Shown here: piece by piece, positions 29,260 to 41,779 of the stretch
Layout of the letters: every line of letters starts with the position of its first letter
Position numbering within the stretch: position 1 is the first letter of the stretch
Source: Paraburkholderia kururiensis
GTDB taxonomy: Bacteria; Pseudomonadota; Gammaproteobacteria; Burkholderiales; Burkholderiaceae
Length of the DNA: 64,000 nucleotides
Direction of reading: 5' to 3'
Assembly: GCF_034424375.1 (NCBI RefSeq)
Contig: NZ_CP139965.1
Span: 3,782,001-3,846,000 of the forward strand
Notes under the pieces: generated by a model
Told to the model about the DNA's origin: nothing
The model's database searches: none
What the model saw: the letters and a program-made list of their open reading frames with translations, nothing else
Program-made: the position numbers and the translations under genes

Positions 29260-30933
29260 TCATGCGCTTCCGTCACGCAGTTCCCGTCGCAAGATCTTGC
29301 CGACATTACTCTTCGGCAGCTCGGCGCGAAACTCGATGATCTTGGGCCGCTTATAGCCCGTTAGCTGCGTCTTGCAGAACGCGAAAACGTCCGTGTCGGT
29401 AAGCGCCGGATCCTTCTTGACGATGACGAGCTTCACCGCCTCGCCCGAATGCGCATCAGGCACTCCCACCGCGGCAACCTCGAACACCCCGGGAAGTTTC
29501 GCGACCACGTCCTCGATCTCGTTCGGGTACACGTTGAAGCCGGACACCAGAATCATGTCCTTCTTCCGGTCGACGACCTTCACGAAACCGCGCGCGTCCA
29601 TGACCCCGACGTCGCCCGACTTGAAGAAGCCATCGAACGTCATCACCTTGGCCGTCTCTTCGGGGCGGTTCCAGTAACCGGCCATCACCTGCGGACCGCG
29701 GATGCAGATTTCACCCGGCTCGCCGAGTGGAACCTCGTTGCCTGCGTCGTCCCGGATCGAAACCTCGGTGGACGGCAGCGGTAGGCCGATCGTCCCGCTG
29801 TACTCCGTCACCGTTGCCGGGTTGCAGGTTACGCACGGCGATGTTTCGGACAACCCATAACCTTCGATGATCGGCGTATGGGTACGCTCGAACCACCGTT
29901 TCGCGACAGCTTCCTGAACCGCCATACCGCCACCATTCGCAACGAGCAGATTCGAAAAGTCGAGCTTGTCGAAGTCAGGATGGTTGAGCAAAGCGTTGTA
30001 GAGCGTGTTAACCGCCGGAATCGTCGTGATCGCGTAGCCCTGCAGTGCCTTGATCGTGCCCGCTATGTCGCGCGGATTCGGAATCAGGACGCCGAGGCCG
30101 CCCGTCCGGATCGTCAGCAGGCCACACACCGTCAGCGCGAACACGTGATAAAGCGGCAACGCGACCACGGTGACGAACTGTTCGATGTCGGGACGTTTGC
30201 GGCGCGCCACATCCAGCCATGCATGCGATTGCAGAACGTTCGCAATGATGTTCCGATGCAGCAGGGTCGCCCCCTTCGCCACGCCGGTCGTGCCGCCCGT
30301 GTATTGGAGAAACGCGACGTCGTCCGCGCTCTGCTCCACGCGCTCAAAGGTCTGCCGGCCGCCTGCGCGCACGGCATCGTTGAAACCCACGTGCCCCGGC
30401 AAGGTCCACTCGGGAACCATCTTCTTCACGCGGCGCACGACGAAGTTAACGAGCACGCCTTTCGGTCCCAACAGGTCGCCCATCGTTGCGACCACCACGT
30501 GCTTCACTGCCGTGTTTCGGATAACCGCCTGCAGCGTAATCGCGAAGTTCTCGAGAATGATGATGGCTTCGGCGCCGCTGTCCTTGAGCTGATGCTCGAG
30601 CTCGCGCGGCGTATAAAGCGGATTGACGTTCACCACCACGTAACCCGCGCGCAGGATCGCGGCGAGCGCCACCGGGTATTGCAGCACGTTGGGCATCATC
30701 ACGGCGATGCGGGCGCCACATGGGAGGCCACGCGACTGAAACCACGCACCGAGAGCACGTGACAGTTCGTCGAGCTGTCCGTACGTGATCTGCTTACCCA
30801 TGCAGGCGAACGCCCCTTTCGCGCGATATTGCCGAAAACTTTCCTCGAGCAAGTCCGTAATGGACGCGTACTGGCTCGGATCGATCTCGGTTGGAACGCC
30901 GGGCGGATAGGACTTTAGCCAGATTTTTTCCAT
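29260..30933 (-). CDS. fadD: Long-chain fatty acid--CoA ligase
   Basis: A 557-residue ANL-superfamily enzyme that activates fatty acids to acyl-CoA through an acyl-adenylate. The AMP-binding P-loop YTGGTTGVAKGATLLHRN is in the middle, GYGLSETSP is motif A5, and FKSGDVGVMDARGFVKVVDRKKDMI is the region around the hinge. The C-terminal lysine lies in LPKSNVGKILRREL. It matches FadD in length and start (MEKIWLKSYPPGVPTEI) at 30933. No other beta-oxidation gene adjoins it. A terminator lies downstream at 29113-29143. Confidence 0.92.
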   Translation of the reverse strand: MEKIWLKSYPPGVPTEIDPSQYASITDLLEESFRQYRAKGAFACMGKQITYGQLDELSRALGAWFQSRGLPCGARIAVMMPNVLQYPVALAAILRAGYVVVNVNPLYTPRELEHQLKDSGAEAIIILENFAITLQAVIRNTAVKHVVVATMGDLLGPKGVLVNFVVRRVKKMVPEWTLPGHVGFNDAVRAGGRQTFERVEQSADDVAFLQYTGGTTGVAKGATLLHRNIIANVLQSHAWLDVARRKRPDIEQFVTVVALPLYHVFALTVCGLLTIRTGGLGVLIPNPRDIAGTIKALQGYAITTIPAVNTLYNALLNHPDFDKLDFSNLLVANGGGMAVQEAVAKRWFERTHTPIIEGYGLSETSPCVTCNPATVTEYSGTIGLPLPSTEVSIRDDAGNEVPLGEPGEICIRGPQVMAGYWNRPEETAKVMTFDGFFKSGDVGVMDARGFVKVVDRKKDMILVSGFNVYPNEIEDVVAKLPGVFEVAAVGVPDAHSGEAVKLVIVKKDPALTDTDVFAFCKTQLTGYKRPKIIEFRAELPKSNVGKILRRELRDGSA

Positions 30934-31087
30934 GCCGCGTCTCCTCCTGAATTTTCGAATGGTCGTGCTAAAAACTGGCATCCTAGCACGGGGACGCAGG
31001 CGGTTTCGAAGCTGGACAAGCAGTTAGATTTCGGCCTCGAATACGTTCGGGCGCGCCGTGAGGGCCGCCCACAACAACGGCACGAAC

Positions 31088-33184
31088 TCATTCTCGGACC
31101 GGCTCCACTTCGACGAGGCAGTCGTAGAACGTTGCGGAACGGCCTAGATCCGTCAGGGCCTGGCTCGTGACCTGGTTCGCGTTGCACCCGTCCGGCGCAA
31201 GCTTTTTCCACCAGATCGACAGGCCGACGACGACACCCTCGCGCGCCCGGTCCGTCACGCGGGCGCGGGCTCGCATCGCACCGCGGTCGTTGAAGATATG
31301 CACTTCGTCGCCTTCGGCTATGCCTCGCACGGCCGCGTCCGCCGGGTGGATGTCGAGATGAGGCGTCCCTTCGGTGGAGCGCAAGCTCTCGACGTTCACG
31401 AACGTGCTGTTCAGGAAGTTGCGCGCCGGCGGTGAAATCATGGCAAGCGGATAGCGGGCCGCGAGGTCCGGCGAGCCTTCGGCCGATTCATGAGGCGGCA
31501 AATAGTCCGGCAGCGGATCGAGACCCTCTTTCGAAAGACGGTCGCTAAAGAACTCGCACTTGCCAGACGGCGTACGAAAACCGCCGTTGGCGAAGGGCGC
31601 CTCGGGTAACGCAAGTTTCGCCCAGCCCGACGCTTTTATTGACTCCCAAGTCACGCCCTTGAGCGCCGGATCATTCCAACGATAAGCAATCTTGGCCACG
31701 GCTTCGTCGCTATCGTAAAGCGCTGGCTCGGCGAGGCCCATCGCGCGCGCGATGCCGCGGAAAATCTCCGTATTCGGGCGCGCCTCGCCAACCGGCGGAA
31801 TCGCCGGGAGATTCGCCATCACGTAGGTGTGGCCGTACGATTTGTGGATGTCGAGATGCTCTAGCTGCGTCGTCGCCGGAAGCAGCAAATCGGCATAGTC
31901 GGCCGTATCGGTCTGGAATTGCTCGAGCACAATGGTGAACAGGTCCTCACGCGCAAAGCCCTTCGCAACGCGTACGGAGTCCGGCGCCACGGCAACCGGA
32001 TTCGAGTTATAGACGACGATTGCCTCCAGTTTCGGCCCGAACTCGTCGTCACCAGGATGCAGCAACGCGTTGCCGATCTCGTTCATATTGACGACGCGCG
32101 GAAGTTTCGATGGCCAACCCGGAATCAGATCGGGCCGCTCGAGCGCGTGGTTGTCGACCGGCGCCCAGCCCGACGACGAGAGCATCAACCCGCCCGCGCG
32201 ATGCCGCCATGCGCCCGTGAGCGAAGGCAAGCAGGCGATCGCGCGTACCGCGTTGCCGCCGCCACGCACACGTTGCAATCCGTAGTTCGCACGAATAGCG
32301 GCTCGCCTGGTCGACCCATAGAGCCGGGCGAGATCGACGACCGTTTGCTCCTCGATGCCACACACGCGCGCGGCGCGAGTCGGCGTCCACGCCAATGCCC
32401 GAGCCTTTAACTGCTCGAATCCGTATGTATGTTCGGCGATGTACTCGTGATCGAGCCGGTCTTCCGTAATTAGCACGTGCATCATGCCAAGCGCGAGCGC
32501 GGCGTCCGTGCCCGGCTTGAGCGCGACGTGCTCGTGGCATTTCTCGGCGGTCAGCGAGCGGTATGGGTCGATCGCGATGAGCCTCGCGCCGTTGCGTTTC
32601 GCCTCTTGCATGCGCGTCCATACGTGCAGGTTCGACGCGATAGGGTTGCCGCCCCAGATCAGAATGACCTCGGCTTCGGAGAAGAACTCACTGTGCATGC
32701 CGATGCTCGCGCCATAGGTATAGCGCAAGCCGGCCGCACCGGCAGCGGCGCAGATGGTACGGTCCAGCCGCGAGGCCCCAAGCTTGTGAAAGAACCGCTG
32801 AGCAATGCTCTCGCCCTGCACAAGCCCCATCGTGCCCGCGTAGCTGTACGGAAGAATCGCTTCGGGTGTCCGGGCCGCGATTTCAGAAAGCCGAGCGGCA
32901 GCGATCGAGTACGCCTCATCCCAACTGATAGCCTCGAACTGACCTTCACCCTTGTGGCCGACCCGCTTCATCGGCACCGTTAAGCGATCACGGTGATGGA
33001 CGCGCTCCGCGTATCGACTCACTTTCGTGCACAGCACTCCTTGCGTGGGCGGATGATCTGGATCGCCGGCGATCCTGGTTGCCCGGCCATTTTCTACGGT
33101 GACCCGCATCGCGCAGGTGTCGGGGCAGTCATGCGGACAAACGGCGCGGGCGAATTCTACTGGAGCGTTCATATGGGCGGCCAC
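31088..33184 (-). CDS. Molybdopterin-dependent oxidoreductase with N-terminal [4Fe-4S] site
   Basis: A 698-residue member of the DMSO reductase/formate dehydrogenase superfamily. Cysteines C16, C20, C24 and C52 have the spacing of the N-terminal [4Fe-4S] domain. WGGNPIASNLHVW and IDPYRS are typical of bis-MGD binding, and the C-terminal MSPPARNFLNSTF-like region with GDEVHIFNDRGAMRARARV is the molydopterin dinucleotide-binding barrel. No Tat signal is visible, so it is probably cytoplasmic. No electron-transfer subunit, chaperone or cofactor gene lies nearby, so the substrate cannot be named. An alternative start is at 33172. Confidence 0.85.
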   Translation of the reverse strand: MAAHMNAPVEFARAVCPHDCPDTCAMRVTVENGRATRIAGDPDHPPTQGVLCTKVSRYAERVHHRDRLTVPMKRVGHKGEGQFEAISWDEAYSIAAARLSEIAARTPEAILPYSYAGTMGLVQGESIAQRFFHKLGASRLDRTICAAAGAAGLRYTYGASIGMHSEFFSEAEVILIWGGNPIASNLHVWTRMQEAKRNGARLIAIDPYRSLTAEKCHEHVALKPGTDAALALGMMHVLITEDRLDHEYIAEHTYGFEQLKARALAWTPTRAARVCGIEEQTVVDLARLYGSTRRAAIRANYGLQRVRGGGNAVRAIACLPSLTGAWRHRAGGLMLSSSGWAPVDNHALERPDLIPGWPSKLPRVVNMNEIGNALLHPGDDEFGPKLEAIVVYNSNPVAVAPDSVRVAKGFAREDLFTIVLEQFQTDTADYADLLLPATTQLEHLDIHKSYGHTYVMANLPAIPPVGEARPNTEIFRGIARAMGLAEPALYDSDEAVAKIAYRWNDPALKGVTWESIKASGWAKLALPEAPFANGGFRTPSGKCEFFSDRLSKEGLDPLPDYLPPHESAEGSPDLAARYPLAMISPPARNFLNSTFVNVESLRSTEGTPHLDIHPADAAVRGIAEGDEVHIFNDRGAMRARARVTDRAREGVVVGLSIWWKKLAPDGCNANQVTSQALTDLGRSATFYDCLVEVEPVRE

Positions 33185-33341
33185 GGACGTATTTCGAATA
33201 CCGAAGCGGTGATTCTATTACGTTCTGCACGCGTGCCAGGTCGGCCAGAAGGGGGATTCCGGCGGGAAAATCGGGCGAGCGTAGAATGGTCCGATCTGTC
33301 GCGGCGATCGCCGCACATCACGAGACACCAAGACGAATGCC

Positions 33342-34538
33342 ATGAGATTGATCCCTGAAATCGAGGCCGCGCACGGCGAAATCCAGACTCTCCGACGAAC
33401 GATTCACGCTCATCCCGAACTGCGCTACGAGGAAACCCGAACAGCCGACCTCGTCGCCGCGAAACTCACTGAATGGGGCATCGAGGTTCATCGCGGCCTG
33501 GGTAAGACAGGGGTGGTGGGCGTACTCAAGCGCGGTCACGGAACGCGCTCTGTCGGACTGCGAGCCGATATGGACGCCCTGCCGATCCAGGAACTCAATG
33601 GCTTCGAGCATCGCTCTCGTAATGAAGGAAAGATGCATGCGTGTGGACACGACGGGCACACCGCGATGCTGTTGGGCTCGGCGCGGTATCTCGCGCAGCA
33701 TGCGGAATTTGACGGAACGATTGTGTTTATCTTCCAGCCGGCCGAAGAAGGCGGAGCCGGCGCGCAAGCGATGATCGACGACGGCCTTTTCACGAGGTTT
33801 CCCGTGGACGCGGTGTTTGGCATCCACAACTGGCCCGGCTTGCCTGAAGGACATTTCGGCGTCAGGGAAGGACCGATCATGGCGTCGAGCAACGAGTTCC
33901 GGATCGACATCAAGGGCGTCGGATCTCACGCAGCACTACCGCACAACGGCCGCGACCCCGTGTTCGTCGCGGTACAGGTCGCCAACGGCCTGCAAAGCAT
34001 CGTCACGAGAAACAAGAAGCCGCTGGACACCGCGGTGCTTTCAATCACCCAGATTCATGCCGGCGACACTGTGAATGTTGTTCCGGACGACGCATGGCTT
34101 GCTGGCACTGTGCGAACGTTCACGACCGAAACGTTGGACATGATCGAGACGCGCTTGCGGAAGATCGCAGAAAGTACCGCTGCAGCCTACGACTGCGGCG
34201 TGACGGTGAGCTTTCACCGTAACTACCCGCCCACGGTAAACAGCGCCAAAGAGACGCAATTTGCCGCCAGGATAATGGCAGAAGTGGTTGGACCGGGAAA
34301 CGTCGAGACCAACATAGAGCCGACCATGGGTGCTGAGGACTTTTCGTTCATGTTGCTTGCCAAACCCGGTTGCTACGCGTTCCTCGGCAATGGCGACGGT
34401 GGACATCGGGAAGCAGGACACGGCGCCGGGCCTTGCATGCTGCACAACGCGAGCTACGACTTCAATGACTCGTTGCTTCCGGTGGGTGCGACTTACTGGG
34501 TGCGGCTAGCCACACAGTTTCTCTTGCAAAGCGAGTGA
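33342..34538 (+). CDS. M20 family amidohydrolase (hippurate hydrolase-like)
   Basis: A 398-residue metal-dependent amidohydrolase. The metal-site motif HACGHDGHTAMLLG contains C101 and H103; GLRADMDALPI precedes it; QPAEEGGAGAQAMIDDG carries the catalytic Glu pair; MGAEDFSFM supplies a late ligand. Members cleave N-acyl amino acids such as hippurate or indole-acetyl conjugates; the substrate here is unknown. No signal peptide. It stands alone, divergent from the molybdopterin gene and upstream of an insertion element. Confidence 0.88.
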   Translation: MRLIPEIEAAHGEIQTLRRTIHAHPELRYEETRTADLVAAKLTEWGIEVHRGLGKTGVVGVLKRGHGTRSVGLRADMDALPIQELNGFEHRSRNEGKMHACGHDGHTAMLLGSARYLAQHAEFDGTIVFIFQPAEEGGAGAQAMIDDGLFTRFPVDAVFGIHNWPGLPEGHFGVREGPIMASSNEFRIDIKGVGSHAALPHNGRDPVFVAVQVANGLQSIVTRNKKPLDTAVLSITQIHAGDTVNVVPDDAWLAGTVRTFTTETLDMIETRLRKIAESTAAAYDCGVTVSFHRNYPPTVNSAKETQFAARIMAEVVGPGNVETNIEPTMGAEDFSFMLLAKPGCYAFLGNGDGGHREAGHGAGPCMLHNASYDFNDSLLPVGATYWVRLATQFLLQSE

Positions 34539-34717
34539 GTAAGCGTCTGCGTCTGGCGGCGGATGGTACCAGCGATTTGGTTGATGATAGTGCTCTGGGG
34601 CCTCAGCCAGCCGGGATTGCCAAGGTGAAATTCGACCTAGGCTACGCGTAGTGCGCCCAGTAGTGCTGGTGAAGGGCTTTGTACCCTGCATTAAGCGGCG
34701 GGGGAGAGTCGGGGGCG
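34539..34717. other. Unassigned DNA between the amidohydrolase and the insertion element
   Basis: About 180 bp with lower coding signal than the flanks. A short open stretch on the plus strand ends in FDLGYA before a stop near 34,650, and could be the tail of a lost gene. I do not recognise it. Confidence 0.25.
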
Positions 34718-34721
34718 AGGC
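34718..34721. repeat. Target-site duplication AGGC, left copy
   Basis: AGGC lies immediately left of the IS407-like left inverted repeat and recurs immediately after the right inverted repeat at 36476-36479. A 4-bp duplication is typical of the IS407 subgroup of IS3. Confidence 0.75.
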
Positions 34722-34782
34722 TGACCTGCTCCCCGCGTTTAGTACTGTGACGGTGTAGAGTCCGTTCCAGAGAGGAACGGCA

Positions 34783-35043
34783 ATGAAAAAGCGATTCACC
34801 GAAGAACAAATCATCGGCATCTTGAAGGAAGCCGAGGCCGGGCTGAAGCCGGCGGAGCTGTGCCGCAAGTACGGCATATCGGAAGCGACCTACTACAACT
34901 GGAAAGCGAAGTTCGGCGGGATGACGGTCTCCGAAGCGCAGCGCCTGAAGGAACTGGAGCAGGAGAACAACAAGCTCAAGCGCCTGTTGGCCGAATCAAT
35001 GCTCGACAACGCCGCGCTGAAGGACCTGTTAGCCCGAAAGTAG
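34783..35043 (+). CDS. Transposase OrfA of the IS407-like element
   Basis: An 86-residue protein: KRFTEEQIIGILKEAEAG at the start, then AELCRKYGISEATYYNWKAKFGG, a helix-turn-helix of the IS3 OrfA (HTH_Tnp_1) type, then a Leu-rich coiled coil (LKELEQENNKLKRLLAES). In an intact element it would be joined to OrfB by a -1 shift; OrfB here is destroyed, so only the DNA-binding half can be made. The left inverted repeat lies 61 bp upstream of its ATG. Confidence 0.88.
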   Translation: MKKRFTEEQIIGILKEAEAGLKPAELCRKYGISEATYYNWKAKFGGMTVSEAQRLKELEQENNKLKRLLAESMLDNAALKDLLARK

Positions 35044-35082
35044 CAAGCCCGCAGGCCAGGCGCGAAGCGGTCCGGATCTTGA
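35010..35082 (+). pseudogene. 5' fragment of orfB of the IS407-like element
   Basis: In the -1 frame relative to orfA, sequence ending in QARREAVRIL matches the beginning of IS407-type OrfB. It is cut at 35082/35083 by the end of the inner insertion sequence. Confidence 0.65.
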
Positions 35083-35146
35083 TGTAGTGGCCTAATGAAC
35101 CCGGACACTGATTTAGGCGAGAATGCTCGCCATGGAGAGGTGTCTG

Positions 35147-35455
35147 ATGCCGAAGCAACGTCGTTCGTTTTCCCCCGAGTTCAAACAGCAAGCAGCCAGC
35201 CTGGTGCTTGACCAGGGCTATAACTTTTCAGAGGCGAGCCGTTCGGTCGGCGTCGGCGAGACGGTGCTGCGCCGCTGGGTGCAGCAACTTCAGATGGAAC
35301 GCCAGGGCGTCACGCCGAAGGGCAAGGCAATCACGCCGGATCAACAGCGTATTCAGGAACTCGAGGCGCGTATCGAACGCCTCGAGCGTGAGAAGGCCAT
35401 TTTAAAAAAGGCTACCGCGCTCTTGATGTCGGAAGGCATCGAACGTACGAAGTAA
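35147..35455 (+). CDS. Transposase OrfA of the inner IS3-family element
   Basis: A 102-residue DNA-binding protein. RRSFSPEFKQQAASLVLDQG and NFSEASRSVGVGETVLRRWV form the helix-turn-helix, and a leucine zipper (IQELEARIERLEREKAILKKA) follows. The ATG at 35147 is chosen; ATG 35132 and 35123 are in frame. Its 3' end overlaps the orfB frame and carries the slippery heptamer A-AAA-AAG at 35404-35410. Confidence 0.88.
   Translation: MPKQRRSFSPEFKQQAASLVLDQGYNFSEASRSVGVGETVLRRWVQQLQMERQGVTPKGKAITPDQQRIQELEARIERLEREKAILKKATALLMSEGIERTK
35404..35410 (+). promoter_or_regulatory. Programmed -1 frameshift site joining orfA and orfB
   Basis: A AAA AAG in the orfA frame (codons start at 35405 and 35408). 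A -1 slip moves ribosomes to the frame starting at 35410, which is open without a stop into orfB to 36309. This is the classical IS3-family signal. Confidence 0.8.
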
Positions 35456-36309
35456 TTGATCAGATTGGCGCAAGCGAATCGGTCGAGCTGATCTGCGCGG
35501 TATTCGACGTGTCGCGGTCCTGCCTGTATGCCCACCGAGGGCGAGCCCGACGTGTTGATGCCGAGCGAATGGCACTGCGTAGCCGGGTACACGAGCTGTT
35601 CATCGAGAGTCGAAGCTCAGCCGGCAGTCGCAGCATCATGGGCATGATGCGCGAGGAAGGTACGGCGATTGGCCGCTTCAAGGTCAGCCGCTTGATGGAA
35701 GAGCTGGGGTTGATTTGCAAGCAACCCGGCAGTCATGCGTACAAACAGGCGACGGTTGAGCGGATCGATATTCCGAACCATCTCAACCGTCAGTTTGAGG
35801 TTGGTGCGCCGAATCAGGTCTGGTGCGGCGACATCACGTATGTCTGGGCACAAGGCCGTTGGCATTATCTGGCGGTCGTGCTCGACCTGTTCACGCGGCG
35901 AGTTGTCGGTTGGGCTTTCTCGACACGCCCGGACGCCGATTTGGTCGTGCGGGCGTTGGAGATGGCCTACGAGCAACGAGGCCGACCGCAAGGGTTGTTG
36001 TTTCACTCGGACCAGGGCGGCCAATACGCAAGCCGGAAGTTCCGTCAGCGTCTGTGGCGCTACCGGGTAAAGCAGAGCATGAGCCGTCGTGGAAATTGCT
36101 GGGACAATTCCCCGATGGAGCGGCTGTTCCGCAGCTTCAAGACGGAATGGCTGCCGTCAGTGGGTTACATGTCGGCGCAGGAAGCACACCGGGATATCAG
36201 TCACTACCTGATGCATCGGTACAACTGGATACGGCCGCATCAGTTCAACGACGGACTGGCGCCCGCTGTCGCGGAAGAAAAACTTAACGCAGTGTCCGGA
36301 ATCAGTTGA
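35410..36309 (+). CDS. Transposase OrfB (catalytic part) of the inner IS3-family element
   Basis: The frame is open from the shift site; an independent GTG start at 35509 would give 266 residues. The integrase core has D in VWCGDITYV, D in HSDQGGQYAS and E in NCWDNSPMERLFRSFKTE, the DDE triad with IS3-type spacing. The HTH_21 region (SSAGSRSIMGMMREEG) precedes it. The protein ends with RYNWIRPHQFNDGLAPA. All catalytic residues are present, so the element may be active. Confidence 0.9.
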   Translation, partial: GYRALDVGRHRTYEVIDQIGASESVELICAVFDVSRSCLYAHRGRARRVDAERMALRSRVHELFIESRSSAGSRSIMGMMREEGTAIGRFKVSRLMEELGLICKQPGSHAYKQATVERIDIPNHLNRQFEVGAPNQVWCGDITYVWAQGRWHYLAVVLDLFTRRVVGWAFSTRPDADLVVRALEMAYEQRGRPQGLLFHSDQGGQYASRKFRQRLWRYRVKQSMSRRGNCWDNSPMERLFRSFKTEWLPSVGYMSAQEAHRDISHYLMHRYNWIRPHQFNDGLAPAVAEEKLNAVSGIS

Positions 36310-36318
36310 CCACTACAG

Positions 36319-36459
36319 CTGATTGAGGAATGGCGTATCGAGTACAACACCGAGCGGCCTCATAGTTCACTCGACTATCTGACATCCGTGCAGTTCGCTC
36401 AGGCGCACGATGCAAAACAGCAGTTTTTAACCTCGGACTCTAACTGCAGTTCGGACTAA
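36319..36459 (+). pseudogene. 3' fragment of orfB of the IS407-like element
   Basis: 46 codons then a stop: LIEEWRIEYNTERPHSSLDY, then LTSVQFAQ, the typical C-terminus of IS407-type OrfB. It begins right after the inner element and lacks the whole catalytic core. Confidence 0.85.
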
Positions 36460-36475
36460 AACCGGGGGCAGGTCA

Positions 36476-36479
36476 AGGC
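36476..36479. repeat. Target-site duplication AGGC, right copy
   Basis: Pairs with AGGC at 34718-34721 and marks the insertion point of the IS407-like element downstream of the rrn operon. Confidence 0.75.
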
Positions 36480-36524
36480 GGGTAATGGTGGGCGCGAAGA
36501 CGAATAACCGTCGGCGCAAAGCCA

Positions 36525-36552
36525 AGACCCCGCCTTTTGAGGGGCGGGGTCT
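36525..36552 (-). terminator. rrn operon terminator
   Basis: A perfect 10-bp stem AGACCCCGCC/GGCGGGGTCT with an 8-nt loop, 16 bp beyond the 5S 3' end. The following bases on the minus strand (TGGCTTTG) are only weakly T-rich. Confidence 0.75.
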
Positions 36553-36567
36553 GTATCGGCAAGGGGA

Positions 36568-36682
36568 GCCTGACGATTACCTACTTTCACACGGGCAATC
36601 CGCACTATCATCGGCGTGGAGTCGTTTCACGGTCCTGTTCGGGATGGGAAGGGGTGGGACCGACTCGCTATGGTCATCAGGC
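36568..36682 (-). rRNA. rrf: 5S ribosomal RNA
   Basis: About 115 nt. On the minus strand it starts GCCTGATGACCATAGCGAG and ends GTAATCGTCAGGC; the two ends pair over the terminal helix. CCCGAACAGGACCGTGAAAC is the conserved 5S core. It is the last gene of the rrn operon. Confidence 0.95.
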
Positions 36683-36822
36683 ATGACGGGTTGCTGCGTC
36701 GCTGGGGGCGTAGGTAGCCCGGCTGCGGCGCAGCCAATCGGGAAGCAGCGTGGTAATGGGGGTTGTGACTGGGCACAACGCGCAACTGTGGCGGTGTGTG
36801 TCTGAAACACACCGGTTATAGG

Positions 36823-39700
<2,878 letters not shown>

Positions 39701-39992
39701 CTATAACGGGTGAGTCTCGTCCCCAATGGAGACATGACCACAACCGCTACAGGTTGAGTTCTCGCGTTGTGCCGTATTCCAATGCCATCTTGCAATGGCC
39801 CTGAGATACTTCGATACAATCACAACCCTGACTGACCTACTCACGCCCATCTCACAAGGCGCTTTCGCATCAGTCAAATTACTGCTGCTTCCTGATTGTT
39901 AAAGAACGACAGCGGCATCAACTTCATGCCGTCTGGCTGGCAGTCGCCAGGGCGCAGTACCCGCCTTCATGCGGATGCTGCGCGCTGGGGAC
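39701..39992 (-). other. 23S-tRNA spacer with boxA-like antitermination site
   Basis: Spacer between tRNA-Ala and 23S. On the minus strand TTCTTTAACAA (39906-39896) matches the boxA antiterminator core. No gene is seen here. Confidence 0.65.
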
Positions 39993-40068
39993 TGGTGGAG
40001 GCAGACGGGATCGAACCGACGACCCCCTGCTTGCAAAGCAGGTGCTCTCCCAGCTGAGCTATGCCCCC
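39993..40068 (-). tRNA. tRNA-Ala (anticodon TGC)
   Basis: 76 nt with encoded CCA. The gene reads GGGGGCATAGCTCAGCTGGG at its 5' end, has anticodon TGC in the CTTTGCAAG loop region, and ends with CTGCCTCCACCA. It lies in the 16S-23S spacer as usual. Confidence 0.97.
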
Positions 40069-40108
40069 TCACCGACTCCTGCAGGGAACTGCCCGTCACA
40101 GACAAAGT

Positions 40109-40185
40109 TGGTGGGTCTGGTTGGATTCGAACCAACGACCCCCGCCTTATCAAGACGGTGCTCTAACCGACTGAGCTACAGACCC
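40109..40185 (-). tRNA. tRNA-Ile (anticodon GAT)
   Basis: 77 nt with encoded CCA. The 5' end is GGGTCTGTAGCTCAGTCGG, the anticodon loop is CTTGATAAG and the 3' end is CAGACCCACCA, pairing with the first seven bases. It is adjacent to tRNA-Ala in the rrn spacer. Confidence 0.97.
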
Positions 40186-40247
40186 CTGAGTCTGTCATTC
40201 ATACAGCCGACAAGTGTGAGCGCTCTGACTTTGGACGCGCTGCTCTG

Positions 40248-41779
<1,532 letters not shown>

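Larger units (their letters stand above)
35083..36317 (+). mobile_element. Inner IS3-family insertion sequence, apparently intact
   Basis: A 1,235-bp element. The ends are imperfect inverted repeats: TGTAGTGGCCTAATGAACCC at 35083 and, on the other strand from 36317, TGTAGTGGTCAACTGATTCC; both continue into CGGACACTG. It holds orfA, orfB in the -1 frame, an A6G slippery site and an intact DDE triad. No matching 3- or 4-bp duplication flanks it (TGA left, GCT right), consistent with loss of adjacent DNA after insertion. Confidence 0.85.
34722..36475 (+). mobile_element. IS407-like IS3-family element, interrupted and internally deleted
   Basis: Terminal inverted repeats start with TGACCTGC (34722) and end with GCAGGTCA (36475); inside, CCCCG.GTTTAGT-like bases also match. 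AGGC flanks both ends. The left part holds an intact orfA and the first codons of orfB; the right part holds the last 46 codons of orfB. Together they make only about 520 bp of this element, so roughly 0.65-0.7 kb of orfB is missing. A second IS occupies the gap (35083-36317). The element cannot transpose by its own enzyme. Confidence 0.85.

Noticed and set aside
34506..34877. 123-codon minus-strand frame spanning the amidohydrolase end and the IS left end
   Set aside because: It crosses a known element boundary and reads no recognised domain.
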